Numbered from the stretch's first letter, positions 8,133 to 17,222 are shown. The stretch is DNA of 45,019 nucleotides from Solirubrobacterales bacterium (GCA_003244205.1 QHBW01000055.1:1-45019); one strand, 5' to 3'. The notes: generated from the sequence alone by a model not told the origin. Program-made: numbers and translations.

Positions 8133-9710
8133 GTGGCGACCACAACCGAGCGTCTTGAAGGCACCGGCTCCGGAGCCCCGGAGCAGACCGCGAGCAAAGG
8201 CCCCCCCGAGCACGTCCGCATCGCCATCGTTGGCGCGGGCTTCTCAGGGCTCGGAATGGCGATTCGACTCAAGCAAGAGGGGATCGAGGACTTCGTCGTG
8301 CTGGAGCGTGCCGAGGACATCGGCGGCACCTGGCAGGCCAACACCTACCCCGGCTGCCAGTGCGACGTCCCCTCGCACCTCTACTCCTTCTCGTTCGCAC
8401 CGAACCCCGGCTGGACGCGGACCTTCTCCAAGCAGCAGGAGATCTGGGACTACCTGCGCCGGGTCGCCGACGAGCACGGCCTGGGCGGATACGTGCGCAC
8501 TGGCCACGAGGTGCTCTCGGCGGAATGGGAAGAAGAAGTTGGCTTGTGGCGGCTCGAGACCTCGCAGGGACCCTTCAGCGCCCAGTTTCTCGTGGGCGGC
8601 ATGGGGGGCTTGAGCGAGCCGAAGCTTCCCGACATCCCGGGCATCGACAGCTTCGAGGGGGCTGCCTTCCATTCGGCGCGCTGGGACCACGACCACGACA
8701 TCGCCGGCAAGCGCGTGGGGGTGGTCGGGACCGGCGCCTCGACCGTCCAGATCGTCCCGAGCATCCAGCCCAAGGTCGAGCGGCTGCACGTCTTCCAGCG
8801 GACGCCGACGTGGGTGATGCCGCACAACGATCGGCCGATCAGCCGGCTCGAGCGGCGCCTCTACCGGCGCTTCCCCGGCGCCCAGCGAGCGATGCGATCC
8901 GCCATCTACTGGGGGCGCGAGAGCTTCGTGCTGTGGTTCCGCCATCCGAAGCTTGCGCGCCGGGTGCCGGAGCGCATCGCGCGGCGCCACCTCACCACGC
9001 AGGTCTCAGATCCCGAGCTGCGTCGCCGCCTGACGCCCACATTTCGCTTCGGCTGCAAGCGCGTACTCCCCTCCAACGCCTACTACCCGGCGCTCACCCA
9101 GCCCAACGTCGAGCTCGTGACCGACGGCATCGAGGAGGTCACGCCGAAGGGCGTTCGGACCTCGGATGGCAGCGAGCGCGAGCTGGACACGCTCGTCTTC
9201 GCCACCGGGTTCCACGTCACGGACATGCCGGCGACCCGCATGGTCCGCGGGCGAGACGGCCTGCTGCTCGACGACGTCTGGCAGGGCAGCCCCCAGGCCT
9301 ACATGGGGACGACGGTGGCGGGATTTCCCAACTTCTTCTTGCTGCTGGGCCCCAACACCGGCCTGGGCCACACATCGGTCGTCTTCATGATCGAGTGCCA
9401 GCTCGCCTACATCATCGATTGCCTGCGCGCCGTGCAGCGCCGCGGTCTGACAACGATCGAGCCGCGCCCCGACGCGCAGGCGCGCTTCGTCGCCGAGATC
9501 GCCCGGCACGAGCAGGGCACGGTCTGGACCGATGGCGGCTGCGTGAGCTGGTACCTCGACCGCACCGGGCGCAACGCGACGCTGTGGCCCGGATCGACCG
9601 TGACCTTCAAGCGCCGGACGCGGCGCTTTGACCTCGAGAACTACGCGACAACGCCGGCGCCGAGCGCGTCGCCGTCGCGGGTGGGAGAGCAGGCTCAGGC
9701 TGCCGCGTGA
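8133..9710 (+). CDS. Baeyer-Villiger-type flavin monooxygenase
   Basis: A 525-residue FAD/NADPH monooxygenase. The FAD Rossmann motif GAGFSGLG is near residue 32, the NADP motif GTGAST near residue 204, and between them from about residue 174 is FEGAAFHSARWD, which fits the Baeyer-Villiger fingerprint FxGxxxHxxxW(P/D). Family members insert oxygen next to a carbonyl, turning ketones into esters, or oxidise heteroatoms. The GTG at 8133 is preceded by AGGAGG (8123-8128), a strong ribosome site. A divergent TetR regulator and shared operator suggest substrate-induced expression. A possible partner is the convergent SDR at 9729, which could supply the ketone from an alcohol; that link is inferred. 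Confidence 0.93.
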   Translation: MATTTERLEGTGSGAPEQTASKGPPEHVRIAIVGAGFSGLGMAIRLKQEGIEDFVVLERAEDIGGTWQANTYPGCQCDVPSHLYSFSFAPNPGWTRTFSKQQEIWDYLRRVADEHGLGGYVRTGHEVLSAEWEEEVGLWRLETSQGPFSAQFLVGGMGGLSEPKLPDIPGIDSFEGAAFHSARWDHDHDIAGKRVGVVGTGASTVQIVPSIQPKVERLHVFQRTPTWVMPHNDRPISRLERRLYRRFPGAQRAMRSAIYWGRESFVLWFRHPKLARRVPERIARRHLTTQVSDPELRRRLTPTFRFGCKRVLPSNAYYPALTQPNVELVTDGIEEVTPKGVRTSDGSERELDTLVFATGFHVTDMPATRMVRGRDGLLLDDVWQGSPQAYMGTTVAGFPNFFLLLGPNTGLGHTSVVFMIECQLAYIIDCLRAVQRRGLTTIEPRPDAQARFVAEIARHEQGTVWTDGGCVSWYLDRTGRNATLWPGSTVTFKRRTRRFDLENYATTPAPSASPSRVGEQAQAAA

Positions 9711-9716
9711 GCAGCG

Positions 9717-9734
9717 GCCTGAGCGCGCTCAGGC
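9717..9734. terminator. 18-bp perfect palindrome between convergent genes
   Basis: GCCTGAGCGCGCTCAGGC is a perfect 18-base palindrome starting 7 bases after the monooxygenase stop and overlapping the last codons of the convergent SDR. Its position suits a bidirectional transcription stop, although no T-tract follows on either strand. Confidence 0.4.
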
Positions 9735-10430
9735 TCGCCCGAAGACGGGGATGGCCGCCCCGCTGATCGCGCTGGCCGCCTCCGAGCACAGGAACGCGAT
9801 CGCATCGGCGATCTCCGCCGGCCGCACCCAGCGGCTGTAATCGGCGTTCGGCTGGGCCGTGCGGTTGGCCGGAGTGTCGATCACGCTGGGCAGCACGGCG
9901 TTGGCACGGATGCCCTCGGCGCGGTACTCGACGTCGAGCGCCTTGACGAAGGCGGCGACCGCCGCCTTCGACACCGCGTACCCGGCGGCGCCTGCGAACG
10001 GTCGCTCGCCGGCGCGCGAGCCGACACAGACGATCGCTCCTCCCCCGTTTTGCACCAGCGCAGGCACAGCAACCTGGCAGACGAGGTAGGTCGCGCGCAG
10101 GTTGAGGCGAAGCATTCGCTCGAAGGCGTCGACGGAGGCCTCGTGCACGCGGCCGGGTGCGTCGTAGCCGCCCACGAGGTTCACCACCGAGTGCAGCGGC
10201 GCGCCTTCCTCGCCGGAGGCGTGATCGACCACCGCGCGGACGCTCCCGGCGTCGAACAGGTCGGCCTCCACGAGGTCGAGCGCCGCGACGTCCGGCATGC
10301 GCTCGAGCTCGCGCTCCTCGATGTAGGGCACGACGACGCGATCGCCGCGGTCGAGCAGGCGCTCGACGACGGCGACGCCCAGCCCACCGGTCCCTCCGGT
10401 TATCAGCGCGGTGCCCGGCACCGTCGACAT
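9729..10430 (-). CDS. Short-chain dehydrogenase/reductase (SDR)
   Basis: A 233-residue classical SDR. The cofactor loop TGGTGGLG is near residue 11, the NxG strand appears as NLVGG, and the active site has a Ser in VGSRAGERP followed by YAVSK. The end (GAAIPVFG) matches the usual SDR C-terminal strand. It likely oxidises an alcohol or reduces a ketone with NAD(P)H. It converges on the Baeyer-Villiger monooxygenase, whose substrate would be a ketone, so a joint catabolic role is plausible but not shown. The ATG at 10430 has no clear ribosome site. It is divergent from the HD-domain nuclease, with 89 bases between. Confidence 0.9.
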   Translation of the reverse strand: MSTVPGTALITGGTGGLGVAVVERLLDRGDRVVVPYIEERELERMPDVAALDLVEADLFDAGSVRAVVDHASGEEGAPLHSVVNLVGGYDAPGRVHEASVDAFERMLRLNLRATYLVCQVAVPALVQNGGGAIVCVGSRAGERPFAGAAGYAVSKAAVAAFVKALDVEYRAEGIRANAVLPSVIDTPANRTAQPNADYSRWVRPAEIADAIAFLCSEAASAISGAAIPVFGRA

Positions 10431-10519
10431 GGTGACGCGATCCGGTTTGGAGCGCCTCGAGGTCCGCTGGGGCGGCGCCCAGCCAGCCGTCCGCCGGGCG
10501 CTCTACCGTCCGTCGCACT

Positions 10520-11476
10520 GTGCTGGTGAGAGAGTTCACCGAGGGTCAGCAGGTCGCCCAGCCGCTGCTCGTACGCGAGGCCGAACGCCGCACCCGGCGC
10601 GGCGGCGGCGAGTATCTGCGGCTCTCGCTCGGCGACCGCAGCGGGACGCTCGCGGCGATGGTCTGGGACGACGTCGACTCGATCTGCGAGCTGGCCCGCT
10701 GCGGAACTGTCGTCCACGTGGAGGGACGCTTTGAGCGCCACCAGCGCTACGGACCCCAGCTCGCGCTGGCGCAGCTGCGTGTGGCAAGCCCCGGGGAATA
10801 TCGGCTTGAGGAGCTGCTGGATCAGCCGGCGCGCGGTCCCGACCTGATGGAGGACGACCTCCGCGAGCTGATCGCCACGATCCAGCAGCCTCACCTGCGC
10901 GCGCTGCTGGACCGGACTCTGGGGCGCGATTCGAGCTCCTGGGGTCGCTTCCGCGAGCAGCCGGCGGCCAAGCATTACCACCAGGCCTACCGTCACGGGC
11001 TGCTGGAGCACGCGCTCTCGGTTGCCCAGGGCGTGAGCGCCATCAGCGCCACGTTCCCCGGGATCGACCGCGACGTCGCCGTGACCGGCGCGCTGCTGCA
11101 TGACATCGGCAAGCTCGAGGCCTACGAGTTCGCCGGCAGCGCGATCGAGCTCACCGACGCCGGGCGCCTGCAGGGCGAGATCCCGCTCGGCTACTACCGG
11201 GTCCGACAGGCGATCGAGCAGATCGACGGCTTCCCGACGGCGCTGGCGGAGGCCGTCTGCCACATCATCCTCGCTCACCACGGATCGCTGGAGCACGGCA
11301 GCCCTGTGCTCCCCTGTACGCGCGAGGCGACGCTCGTGCACATGATCGACAATCTCGGGGGGCGCCTGGGGTCCTTCGATCGCCTGGAGAAGGAGCTGCG
11401 CAACGGCGAGCGCTGGTCGAGCTTCGATCGCGCGCTCGGCGGGGGAGCGTTCTTCGCCGGCCGCGAAGCGGCGTAG
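10520..11476 (+). CDS. YhaM-like 3'-5' exoribonuclease (OB fold plus HD domain)
   Basis: A 318-residue protein with an N-terminal OB-fold nucleic-acid-binding domain (about residues 10-95, with LRLSLGDRSGTLAAMVWDD and VVHVEGRFERHQ) and a C-terminal HD domain (about 150-290) with HGLLEHALSV, then LLHDIGKLEAY and IILAHHGSLEHGSP. This order and length match Bacillus YhaM/Cbf1, a metal-dependent 3'-5' exoribonuclease. Start may be GTG 10520 or GTG 10526; TACCGT at 10504-10509 is a possible -10 for a nearly leaderless message. The PafBC fusion follows 85 bases later on the same strand. Confidence 0.88.
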   Translation: MLVREFTEGQQVAQPLLVREAERRTRRGGGEYLRLSLGDRSGTLAAMVWDDVDSICELARCGTVVHVEGRFERHQRYGPQLALAQLRVASPGEYRLEELLDQPARGPDLMEDDLRELIATIQQPHLRALLDRTLGRDSSSWGRFREQPAAKHYHQAYRHGLLEHALSVAQGVSAISATFPGIDRDVAVTGALLHDIGKLEAYEFAGSAIELTDAGRLQGEIPLGYYRVRQAIEQIDGFPTALAEAVCHIILAHHGSLEHGSPVLPCTREATLVHMIDNLGGRLGSFDRLEKELRNGERWSSFDRALGGGAFFAGREAA

Positions 11477-11561
11477 CCGTAACGCACCAAAAGAGCGCAA
11501 AGAGCGCAGCCACCCGCGCGCCCGCACCCCGCTGGAGGCCGCGGCGTTTAAGGTGGGACGC

Positions 11562-13682
11562 GTGGCCAAGGACACTGAGAAGCTCATCCGTCAGCTCTCG
11601 CTGATCTCCTACCTGATGGCCGAGCGCCGGCCCGTGACCGCGCTGGACATCCGCTCAGACGTCGAGGGCTACAGCGCGATGAACGAGGACGCCTTCGCGC
11701 GGCGCTTCTACGCCGATCGCGCGGAGCTCGAGTCGCTGGGGATCGAGCTTACGGTCGAGCGTCCGGTCGAGGGCGCGGCTGAGCAGGAGACCTACTCGCT
11801 GGCGCCCGAGCGCTTCCACCTGCCGCTGATCAACTTCTCCGACAACGAGCTCGCGGCGCTGCAGACCGCGCTCCAGCTGCTCGACGGTCGCTTCGCCTAC
11901 GCCGAGCCGTTGCGGCTCGCGCTGCAGCAGATCGCGTGGGGGCGGCCGAGCCCGCTGACCGCACCCGAGCAGCGCACGGTGCGACTCGGGCTCTCTCCCG
12001 AGGCGGGCGGCCACGACGTCTCCCAGCGCCTGCAGAAGATCGAGGCCGCGATCTTCCGTCGCAAGACGATCGTCTTCGAGTACTACTCGCTCGCCCGGGA
12101 CGAGCTCTCGACGCGGCGCGTGGATCCCTATCAGCTCGTCTACCAGGGGGGGCAGTTCTATCTCGTCGGACACAGCCACGAGCGCGAGGCGACACGGGTG
12201 TTCCGCCTCTCGCGGATCCGCGGCAAGGTCTCCTACTCCTCCAAGGCCGAGCACGACTTCCAGCGCCCCACCGACTTCGACCCGCGCGACTACGCCGATC
12301 GCATCGAGTGGCAGCTCGGTGAGACCGCAGGCGAGGCCGAGATCTGGATCGGGGAGCGCATCGTCTGGCAGGTGGAGCGCCACTTCGCGCGCTACGGCGC
12401 GCTGCATGAGGCGGAGTCCGGCGCCGGTGATCGCATCTTCCTGACCCCCTACTCCGATGCTCGCCAGCTGGTCTCGTGGGTCCTCGGGCTGGGTGAGCAC
12501 GCCCGCATCCTCGGTCCAGCACAGCTGAGCGAGGAGATGCACAAGCGGCTCGAGCTGCTGGCCCGACGCCATCGCAGCGACGAGCTCCCAGCGGCCGCGG
12601 CCGCCGCGGCCGCGGGCTCCGCGCCGCCCAGCAACGGAGCAGCGCCGCGGGCACCGGACGATGGCGACGACGCCGACCTCAGCGACCGACGGGAGGCCGC
12701 AATCAGGCCAGAGCGCTTCGCCCGCCTGGTCACGCTTGCGACGATGCTGATCGGGGCCGCGCGCGCCGGGCATCCGCTCACTGCCGACGAGCTGCGCGCC
12801 AAGCTGCAGGTCTCCGACTCCGAGCTGCGTGAGGACATCGAGGTTCTCAACATCGTCAACTTCGGCGCCGGCTCGTATGTGCTCTATGTGGAGCTGCGCG
12901 ACTCCGGCGAGATCGAGATCGACCTGCAACCGTATTCCGATCACTTCGACCGTCCCGCGCGGCTGCTGCCGATCGAGGCCAAGGCGCTCGTGGCCGCGAT
13001 CGACCTGCTCGGCGACCACCTACCCGCCGGCGTGCTCTCCTCGGCACGACAGAAGATCGTCTCGGCGCTCGGCGAGGACCCCGCCGAGGCAGGCCTCCAG
13101 GTGGCCTCGAGCGCGGGCGACGACTCCGGCGTGGCCCGCGACGTCTCGCGCGCCGTGGCCGAGCGTCGCGTGATCGAGCTTGACTACTACAAGGAGAACG
13201 AGGACGAGCTGTCCGAGCGCCGCGTGCAGCCTTATGCGCTGACCAACGGTCGCGAGGGCTGGTACATCGTCGCCTTCGATCCCGATCGCGACGCCCTGCG
13301 CCACTTCCGTCTCGATCGCGTGAAGCGCGTCGCGGTCACTGACGAGCGCTTCGAGCGCCGCGCCGAGCTCGACGTCGTCGACGAGACGACGGACGCGTGG
13401 CTGCGAACGGGCGAGGTCGAGGCCTCCCGTACGGCGCGCCTGTGGGTCTCACCCGAGCGCGCGCGCTGGGAGCGCGAGGAGCGCCGGGTGCTCGAGGAGC
13501 TCGACGATGGTGCGATCGTGGTCGAGCGCTCCTACGCCGGCGTTGACTGGCTCGTGCGCGAGGTGCTCAAGGAAGCCGGGGACGCCGCGGTGCTCGAGCC
13601 CGAGGACGCACGCACCGCCGTGGCAGAGGCCGTCGCACGGCTGATGGTGACCGGCGAGGCCGCCGGCTCCTCGGCGCGCTGA
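11562..13682 (+). CDS. pafBC: Fused PafB-PafC-type WYL-domain transcriptional regulator
   Basis: A 706-residue protein built from two similar halves. Each half has an N-terminal HTH-like region, a WYL domain and a C-terminal WCX-like extension; the first WYL core includes TIVFEYYSLARDE and PYQLVYQGGQFYLVGH, the second VIELDYYKENEDE and WYIVAFDPDRD. A low-complexity Ala/Pro/Asp linker at about residues 345-380 joins them. PafB and PafC of mycobacteria form a heterodimer that activates the LexA/RecA-independent DNA-damage response, and single-chain fusions are known. GTG 11562 is favoured over GTG 11553 because TAAGGT ends 7 bases before it. Usual proteasome neighbours (pafA, prcAB) are not in this window. 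Confidence 0.85.
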   Translation: MAKDTEKLIRQLSLISYLMAERRPVTALDIRSDVEGYSAMNEDAFARRFYADRAELESLGIELTVERPVEGAAEQETYSLAPERFHLPLINFSDNELAALQTALQLLDGRFAYAEPLRLALQQIAWGRPSPLTAPEQRTVRLGLSPEAGGHDVSQRLQKIEAAIFRRKTIVFEYYSLARDELSTRRVDPYQLVYQGGQFYLVGHSHEREATRVFRLSRIRGKVSYSSKAEHDFQRPTDFDPRDYADRIEWQLGETAGEAEIWIGERIVWQVERHFARYGALHEAESGAGDRIFLTPYSDARQLVSWVLGLGEHARILGPAQLSEEMHKRLELLARRHRSDELPAAAAAAAAGSAPPSNGAAPRAPDDGDDADLSDRREAAIRPERFARLVTLATMLIGAARAGHPLTADELRAKLQVSDSELREDIEVLNIVNFGAGSYVLYVELRDSGEIEIDLQPYSDHFDRPARLLPIEAKALVAAIDLLGDHLPAGVLSSARQKIVSALGEDPAEAGLQVASSAGDDSGVARDVSRAVAERRVIELDYYKENEDELSERRVQPYALTNGREGWYIVAFDPDRDALRHFRLDRVKRVAVTDERFERRAELDVVDETTDAWLRTGEVEASRTARLWVSPERARWEREERRVLEELDDGAIVVERSYAGVDWLVREVLKEAGDAAVLEPEDARTAVAEAVARLMVTGEAAGSSAR

Positions 13683-13732
13683 GACTCCGCCCTCGCGCTC
13701 GCGCGCGCATCGCCACTACGCTACGCGCCGGC

Positions 13733-14203
13733 ATGAGCCGTCGCGAGCAGATCAAACTCTCAGACGACGAGGTCGCGGCGCTGCTCGATCAGCAGCGCAC
13801 GATCATCTGCGCGTCGCTCTCCCCAGACGGCTGGCCTCATCTGATGCCGCTGTGGTACGTGGTGCGCGACGGCGAGCTGTGGTCGTGGACGTACGCGCGC
13901 TCGCAGAAGGTGCGCAACCTCGAGCGCGATCCGCGCTGCACGCTGCAGGTGGAGACCGGGACCGAGTACCAGCAGCTGCGCGGCGTGATGCTCAAGGCAC
14001 GCGCCGAGATCCACCGCGACAGCGACGACGTCGCCGCGCTCGGGAGAGAGATCTTCACGCGCTACGCGAGGGGCGAGGACGGGGAGCTCGCAGAAGAGGT
14101 GAAGCAGATGGTTGCCAAGCAGGCGACCAAGCGCGTCGCCCTCCACTTCGTCGAGTCCAGCCGCGCGACCTGGGATCACCGCAAGCTGGGGGGGGTCTAC
14201 TGA
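13733..14203 (+). CDS. Pyridoxamine 5'-phosphate oxidase-like / F420-dependent flavin-fold oxidoreductase
   Basis: A 156-residue split beta-barrel protein of the PPOX/FDOR superfamily. The N-terminal SDDEVAALLDQQRTIICASLSPDGWPHLMPLWYVV and RSQKVRNLERDPRCTLQVE blocks are typical of the actinobacterial members that use F420, FMN or heme-like cofactors. The physiological substrate is not evident. The ATG at 13733 is preceded by a TACGCT hexamer 10 bases away. The stop overlaps the rmlA start by one base (TGATG), so translation of rmlA may be coupled to it, although a metabolic link to rhamnose synthesis is not obvious. Confidence 0.82.
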   Translation: MSRREQIKLSDDEVAALLDQQRTIICASLSPDGWPHLMPLWYVVRDGELWSWTYARSQKVRNLERDPRCTLQVETGTEYQQLRGVMLKARAEIHRDSDDVAALGREIFTRYARGEDGELAEEVKQMVAKQATKRVALHFVESSRATWDHRKLGGVY

Positions 14204-15300
14204 TGGCCACCGCCGCTGGGTCGAGCGACGCCGCCGTCAAGGGCCTGATCCTCTCGGGCGGCACCGGGACGCGCTTGCGCCCGATCACCCATACGAGCGC
14301 CAAGCAGCTCGTTCCCGTTGCCAACAAGCCGGTGCTCTTCTACGGGATCGAGGCGATGGCAGCGGCGGGTATCGAGGAGATCGGAATCATCATCGCCCCC
14401 GAGACGGGAGCGGAGATCCGCGCTGCCGCAGGCGACGGCGCCCAGTTCGGCCTGCGGATCGAGTACATCGAACAGGAGGCGCCGCTCGGGTTGGCCCACG
14501 CCGTGCTCACGGCGGAGCCCTACCTGGGCGATTCGCCGTTCGTTATGTACCTGGGCGACAACCTCCTCCAAGGCGGGATTGTCGACCTCGTCGACGCCTT
14601 CCGCGAGCACCGCCCCGACGCCCTCATCCTCCTCACGCCGGTATCGGATCCGCAGAACTACGGCGTCGCCGAGCTGCGCGACGGCGCCGTCGTGCGGCTG
14701 ACCGAGAAGCCGCCGGAGCCCGCCACCGACCTTGCGCTCGTCGGGGTTTACATGTTCACCTCCGCGATCCACGATGCCGCCCGCGCGATCTCGCCGTCGA
14801 ACCGCGGCGAGCTCGAGATCACCGACGCCATCCAGCACGTCGTCGATGCAGGCCTGCGCGTGGAACCCCACATCGTGCGCGGCTGGTGGAAGGACACCGG
14901 GCGCCTCGACGACATGCTTGCCGCCAACCGGCTGGTGCTCGACACGATCGAAGGACGCTTGGAGGGAGAGCTGATCGACTCGCTGCTCGACGGGCGCATC
15001 GTCGTCGAGACTGGCGCCGTGCTCGAGCGCTCAACCGTCCGCGGTCCGGCGATCATCGGCGCCCATGCCCACGTCACCGACGCTTACATCGGCCCCTACA
15101 CAGCGGTTGGCGAGCGCTGCGTCGTGCGCAAGGCGGAGGTCGAGCATTCGATCCTGCTGGCGGGGTCCTCGGTGTCGGACCTCAACGGGCGCATGGAATC
15201 GTCGTTGCTCGGACGCGACGCCTCGATCGGGCGGAGCCCCCGCCAGCCGCGCGCCTTTCGCTTCATGGTCGGCGACAACTCCGAGATCTGGATCCTCTAG
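14203..15300 (+). CDS. rmlA: Glucose-1-phosphate thymidylyltransferase, long form
   Basis: A 365-residue nucleotidyltransferase that would make dTDP-glucose from glucose 1-phosphate and dTTP, the first step to dTDP-L-rhamnose. The signature GGTGTRLRPITH and KQLVPVANKP lies at about residues 19-45. Residues 1-245 form the catalytic domain; the remainder contains left-handed beta-helix-like hexapeptides (AIIGAHAHV, YIGPYTAVG). This makes it the longer RmlA type, unlike the roughly 290-residue RmlA of Enterobacteria. The start ATG shares its A with the stop of the preceding gene. It heads a plus-strand cluster with rmlD and rmlB. Confidence 0.93.
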   Translation: MATAAGSSDAAVKGLILSGGTGTRLRPITHTSAKQLVPVANKPVLFYGIEAMAAAGIEEIGIIIAPETGAEIRAAAGDGAQFGLRIEYIEQEAPLGLAHAVLTAEPYLGDSPFVMYLGDNLLQGGIVDLVDAFREHRPDALILLTPVSDPQNYGVAELRDGAVVRLTEKPPEPATDLALVGVYMFTSAIHDAARAISPSNRGELEITDAIQHVVDAGLRVEPHIVRGWWKDTGRLDDMLAANRLVLDTIEGRLEGELIDSLLDGRIVVETGAVLERSTVRGPAIIGAHAHVTDAYIGPYTAVGERCVVRKAEVEHSILLAGSSVSDLNGRMESSLLGRDASIGRSPRQPRAFRFMVGDNSEIWIL

Positions 15301-15344
15301 CTGGTCCGCTCGGCGACGTCGATACCCCCTACCCTTGCCGCCCC

Positions 15345-16199
15345 ATGCGGATCCTGATCACCGGGGCGGGCGGCATGCTCGGCCACGACGTCGCGCGCGC
15401 GGCGCTCGGCGGCGGCCACGAGCCGGTCGCGCTCACCCGGTCCGAGCTCGACATCACCGACGCCGACGCCGTGCTCGCGTCGCTCGCGCGGACGCGTCCC
15501 GACGCTGTGATCAACTGCGCCGCCTGGACCGACGTCGACGGCGCCGAGGCCGACGAAGGGGGGGCTGAGCTCGTCAACGGCGCGGGGGCGGGCCACGTCG
15601 CGATCGCGGCCGCCGACATCAACGCCCACCTGATCCACGTCTCGACCGACTACGTCTTCGACGGCGCGGCGCGCGAGCCCTATGGCGAGGATGCGCCCAC
15701 CAACCCGCTGTCGTCCTACGGTCGCTCCAAGCTGGCCGGCGAGCGCGCCGTGATCGCCGCCGGCGGCGTTCACGCGATCGTCCGATCCTCGTGGCTGTTT
15801 GGCGCCGCGGGGCGCAACTTCGTCGCCACCATGCTGCGCCTCGCCGGTGAGCGCGAGGAGCTCGCCGTCGTCGACGACCAGACGGGCTCGCCGACGTTCA
15901 CCGGCCACCTCGCGGAGGCGCTGATCGCGCTCGCCGAGCGCCAGAGCACCGGCGTGCACCACATCGCGGGCGCCGGAGCATGTACGTGGTTTCGCTTCTC
16001 AGAAGAGATCTTCGCCCAGACCGCCACGAGCTGCCGCGTCTCACCCAGTACGACCGCCGAGCAGCGCCGCCCCGCTCCCCGGCCGCGATACAGCGTGCTC
16101 GGGGTGACGCGCTCAGACACCCCGCTGCTGCCCCGCTGGCAGGACGGCCTCGCCGCTTACCTCGCCGAAGCCTCGGCGATCTCCGGGGCACCCGCGTGA
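15345..16199 (+). CDS. rmlD: dTDP-4-dehydrorhamnose reductase
   Basis: A 284-residue SDR that reduces dTDP-4-keto-L-rhamnose to dTDP-L-rhamnose with NAD(P)H. The N-terminus MRILITGAGGMLG gives the cofactor loop, STDYVFDG is the characteristic RmlD signature, and YGRSK supplies the catalytic Tyr and Lys. The C-terminal region (RYSVLGVTR) fits the family's substrate-binding end. The ATG at 15345 lies 44 bases after rmlA; TACCCT at 15330-15335 suggests a possible internal promoter with a very short leader. It overlaps rmlB by GTGA. Confidence 0.94.
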   Translation: MRILITGAGGMLGHDVARAALGGGHEPVALTRSELDITDADAVLASLARTRPDAVINCAAWTDVDGAEADEGGAELVNGAGAGHVAIAAADINAHLIHVSTDYVFDGAAREPYGEDAPTNPLSSYGRSKLAGERAVIAAGGVHAIVRSSWLFGAAGRNFVATMLRLAGEREELAVVDDQTGSPTFTGHLAEALIALAERQSTGVHHIAGAGACTWFRFSEEIFAQTATSCRVSPSTTAEQRRPAPRPRYSVLGVTRSDTPLLPRWQDGLAAYLAEASAISGAPA

Positions 16200-17194
16200 A
16201 GCTGCTGGTGTGCGGCGGCGCCGGCTTCATCGGCTCGAACTTCGTGCGCGTCCGCCTGCGCGAAACCGACGACGAGATCGTCGTGCTCGACAAGCTCACC
16301 TATGCCGGTCGGCGCGAGAACCTCGAGGACGTCGCAGACAACCCACGCTTTAGCTTTCACCACGGCGCGATCGAGGATCCCGCCGCGGTGGGGAGCGCCA
16401 TCGATGGGACCGACGCGGTCGTCAACTTCGCCGCCGAGACCCATGTCGATCGCTCGATCGCCGAGCCCGACGCCTTTGTCACCACCCATGCCCAGGGCAC
16501 CTACGTGCTGCTGGAGGCCGCGCGCGAGCGCGGCGTGCGCTTCCTACAGGTCTCCACCGATGAGGTCTACGGCTCGATCGCCGAGGGTTCCTTCAGCGAG
16601 AGCTCGCCGCTGCAGCCATCCTCGCCGTACTCGGCCACCAAGGCGGGCGCCGACCTGCTCGTCGCGTCCTACCACCACACCTACAGGCTCGAGACGCTGA
16701 TCTGCCGCGGGTCGAACAACTACGGCCCCTTCCAGTACCCCGAGAAGCTGATCCCGCTGATGGTGCTCAACGCACTCAACGCCGACCGCCTGCCTGTTTA
16801 CGGAGACGGGCTCAACGTGCGCAACTGGCTCTACGTCGAGGACTTCGACCGCGCCATCGGCCACGTACTGGAGCACGGCGCCGCGGGCGAGGCATACAAC
16901 GTCGGCGGCCCCGACGAGTGCCCCAACATCCAGGTGGTGCGGCGAATCCTCGCGCTCACCGGCAACGACGAGTCGCTGATCGACTTCGTCGCCGACCGAC
17001 CCGGCCATGACCGCCGCTACTCGCTGTCTTCGCAGAGGGTGCGCGCGCTCGGCTGGGAGCCCCGTGTGCGCTTCGAGGACGGCCTCGAGCACACCGTCGC
17101 GTGGTACCGCGACAACTCGTGGTGGTGGGAGCCGATCCGCTCGGGGGCCTACCGCGACTACTACCAGCGCCAGTACGGCCGCGCCCTCGGCTGA
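16196..17194 (+). CDS. rmlB: dTDP-glucose 4,6-dehydratase
   Basis: A 332-residue extended SDR converting dTDP-glucose to dTDP-4-keto-6-deoxyglucose. CGGAGFIGSNFVR forms the NAD loop, VSTDEVYGSI is the RmlB hallmark with the active-site Asp-Glu pair, and YSATKAG supplies Tyr and Lys. The RGSNNYGPFQYPEKLIPL block is diagnostic for RmlB. The GTG start overlaps the rmlD stop, so translation is coupled. The pathway also needs the 3,5-epimerase RmlC, which is not encoded in this window. Confidence 0.95.
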   Translation: MKLLVCGGAGFIGSNFVRVRLRETDDEIVVLDKLTYAGRRENLEDVADNPRFSFHHGAIEDPAAVGSAIDGTDAVVNFAAETHVDRSIAEPDAFVTTHAQGTYVLLEAARERGVRFLQVSTDEVYGSIAEGSFSESSPLQPSSPYSATKAGADLLVASYHHTYRLETLICRGSNNYGPFQYPEKLIPLMVLNALNADRLPVYGDGLNVRNWLYVEDFDRAIGHVLEHGAAGEAYNVGGPDECPNIQVVRRILALTGNDESLIDFVADRPGHDRRYSLSSQRVRALGWEPRVRFEDGLEHTVAWYRDNSWWWEPIRSGAYRDYYQRQYGRALG

Positions 17195-17222
17195 CGCCTA
17201 GAGGTTTGTCACACTCGCTTGC

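Noticed and set aside
11655-13019. Minus-strand frame of 454 residues opposite the PafBC fusion
   Set aside because: No recognisable domain; it is the complement of in-frame codons of a strong gene in high-GC DNA.
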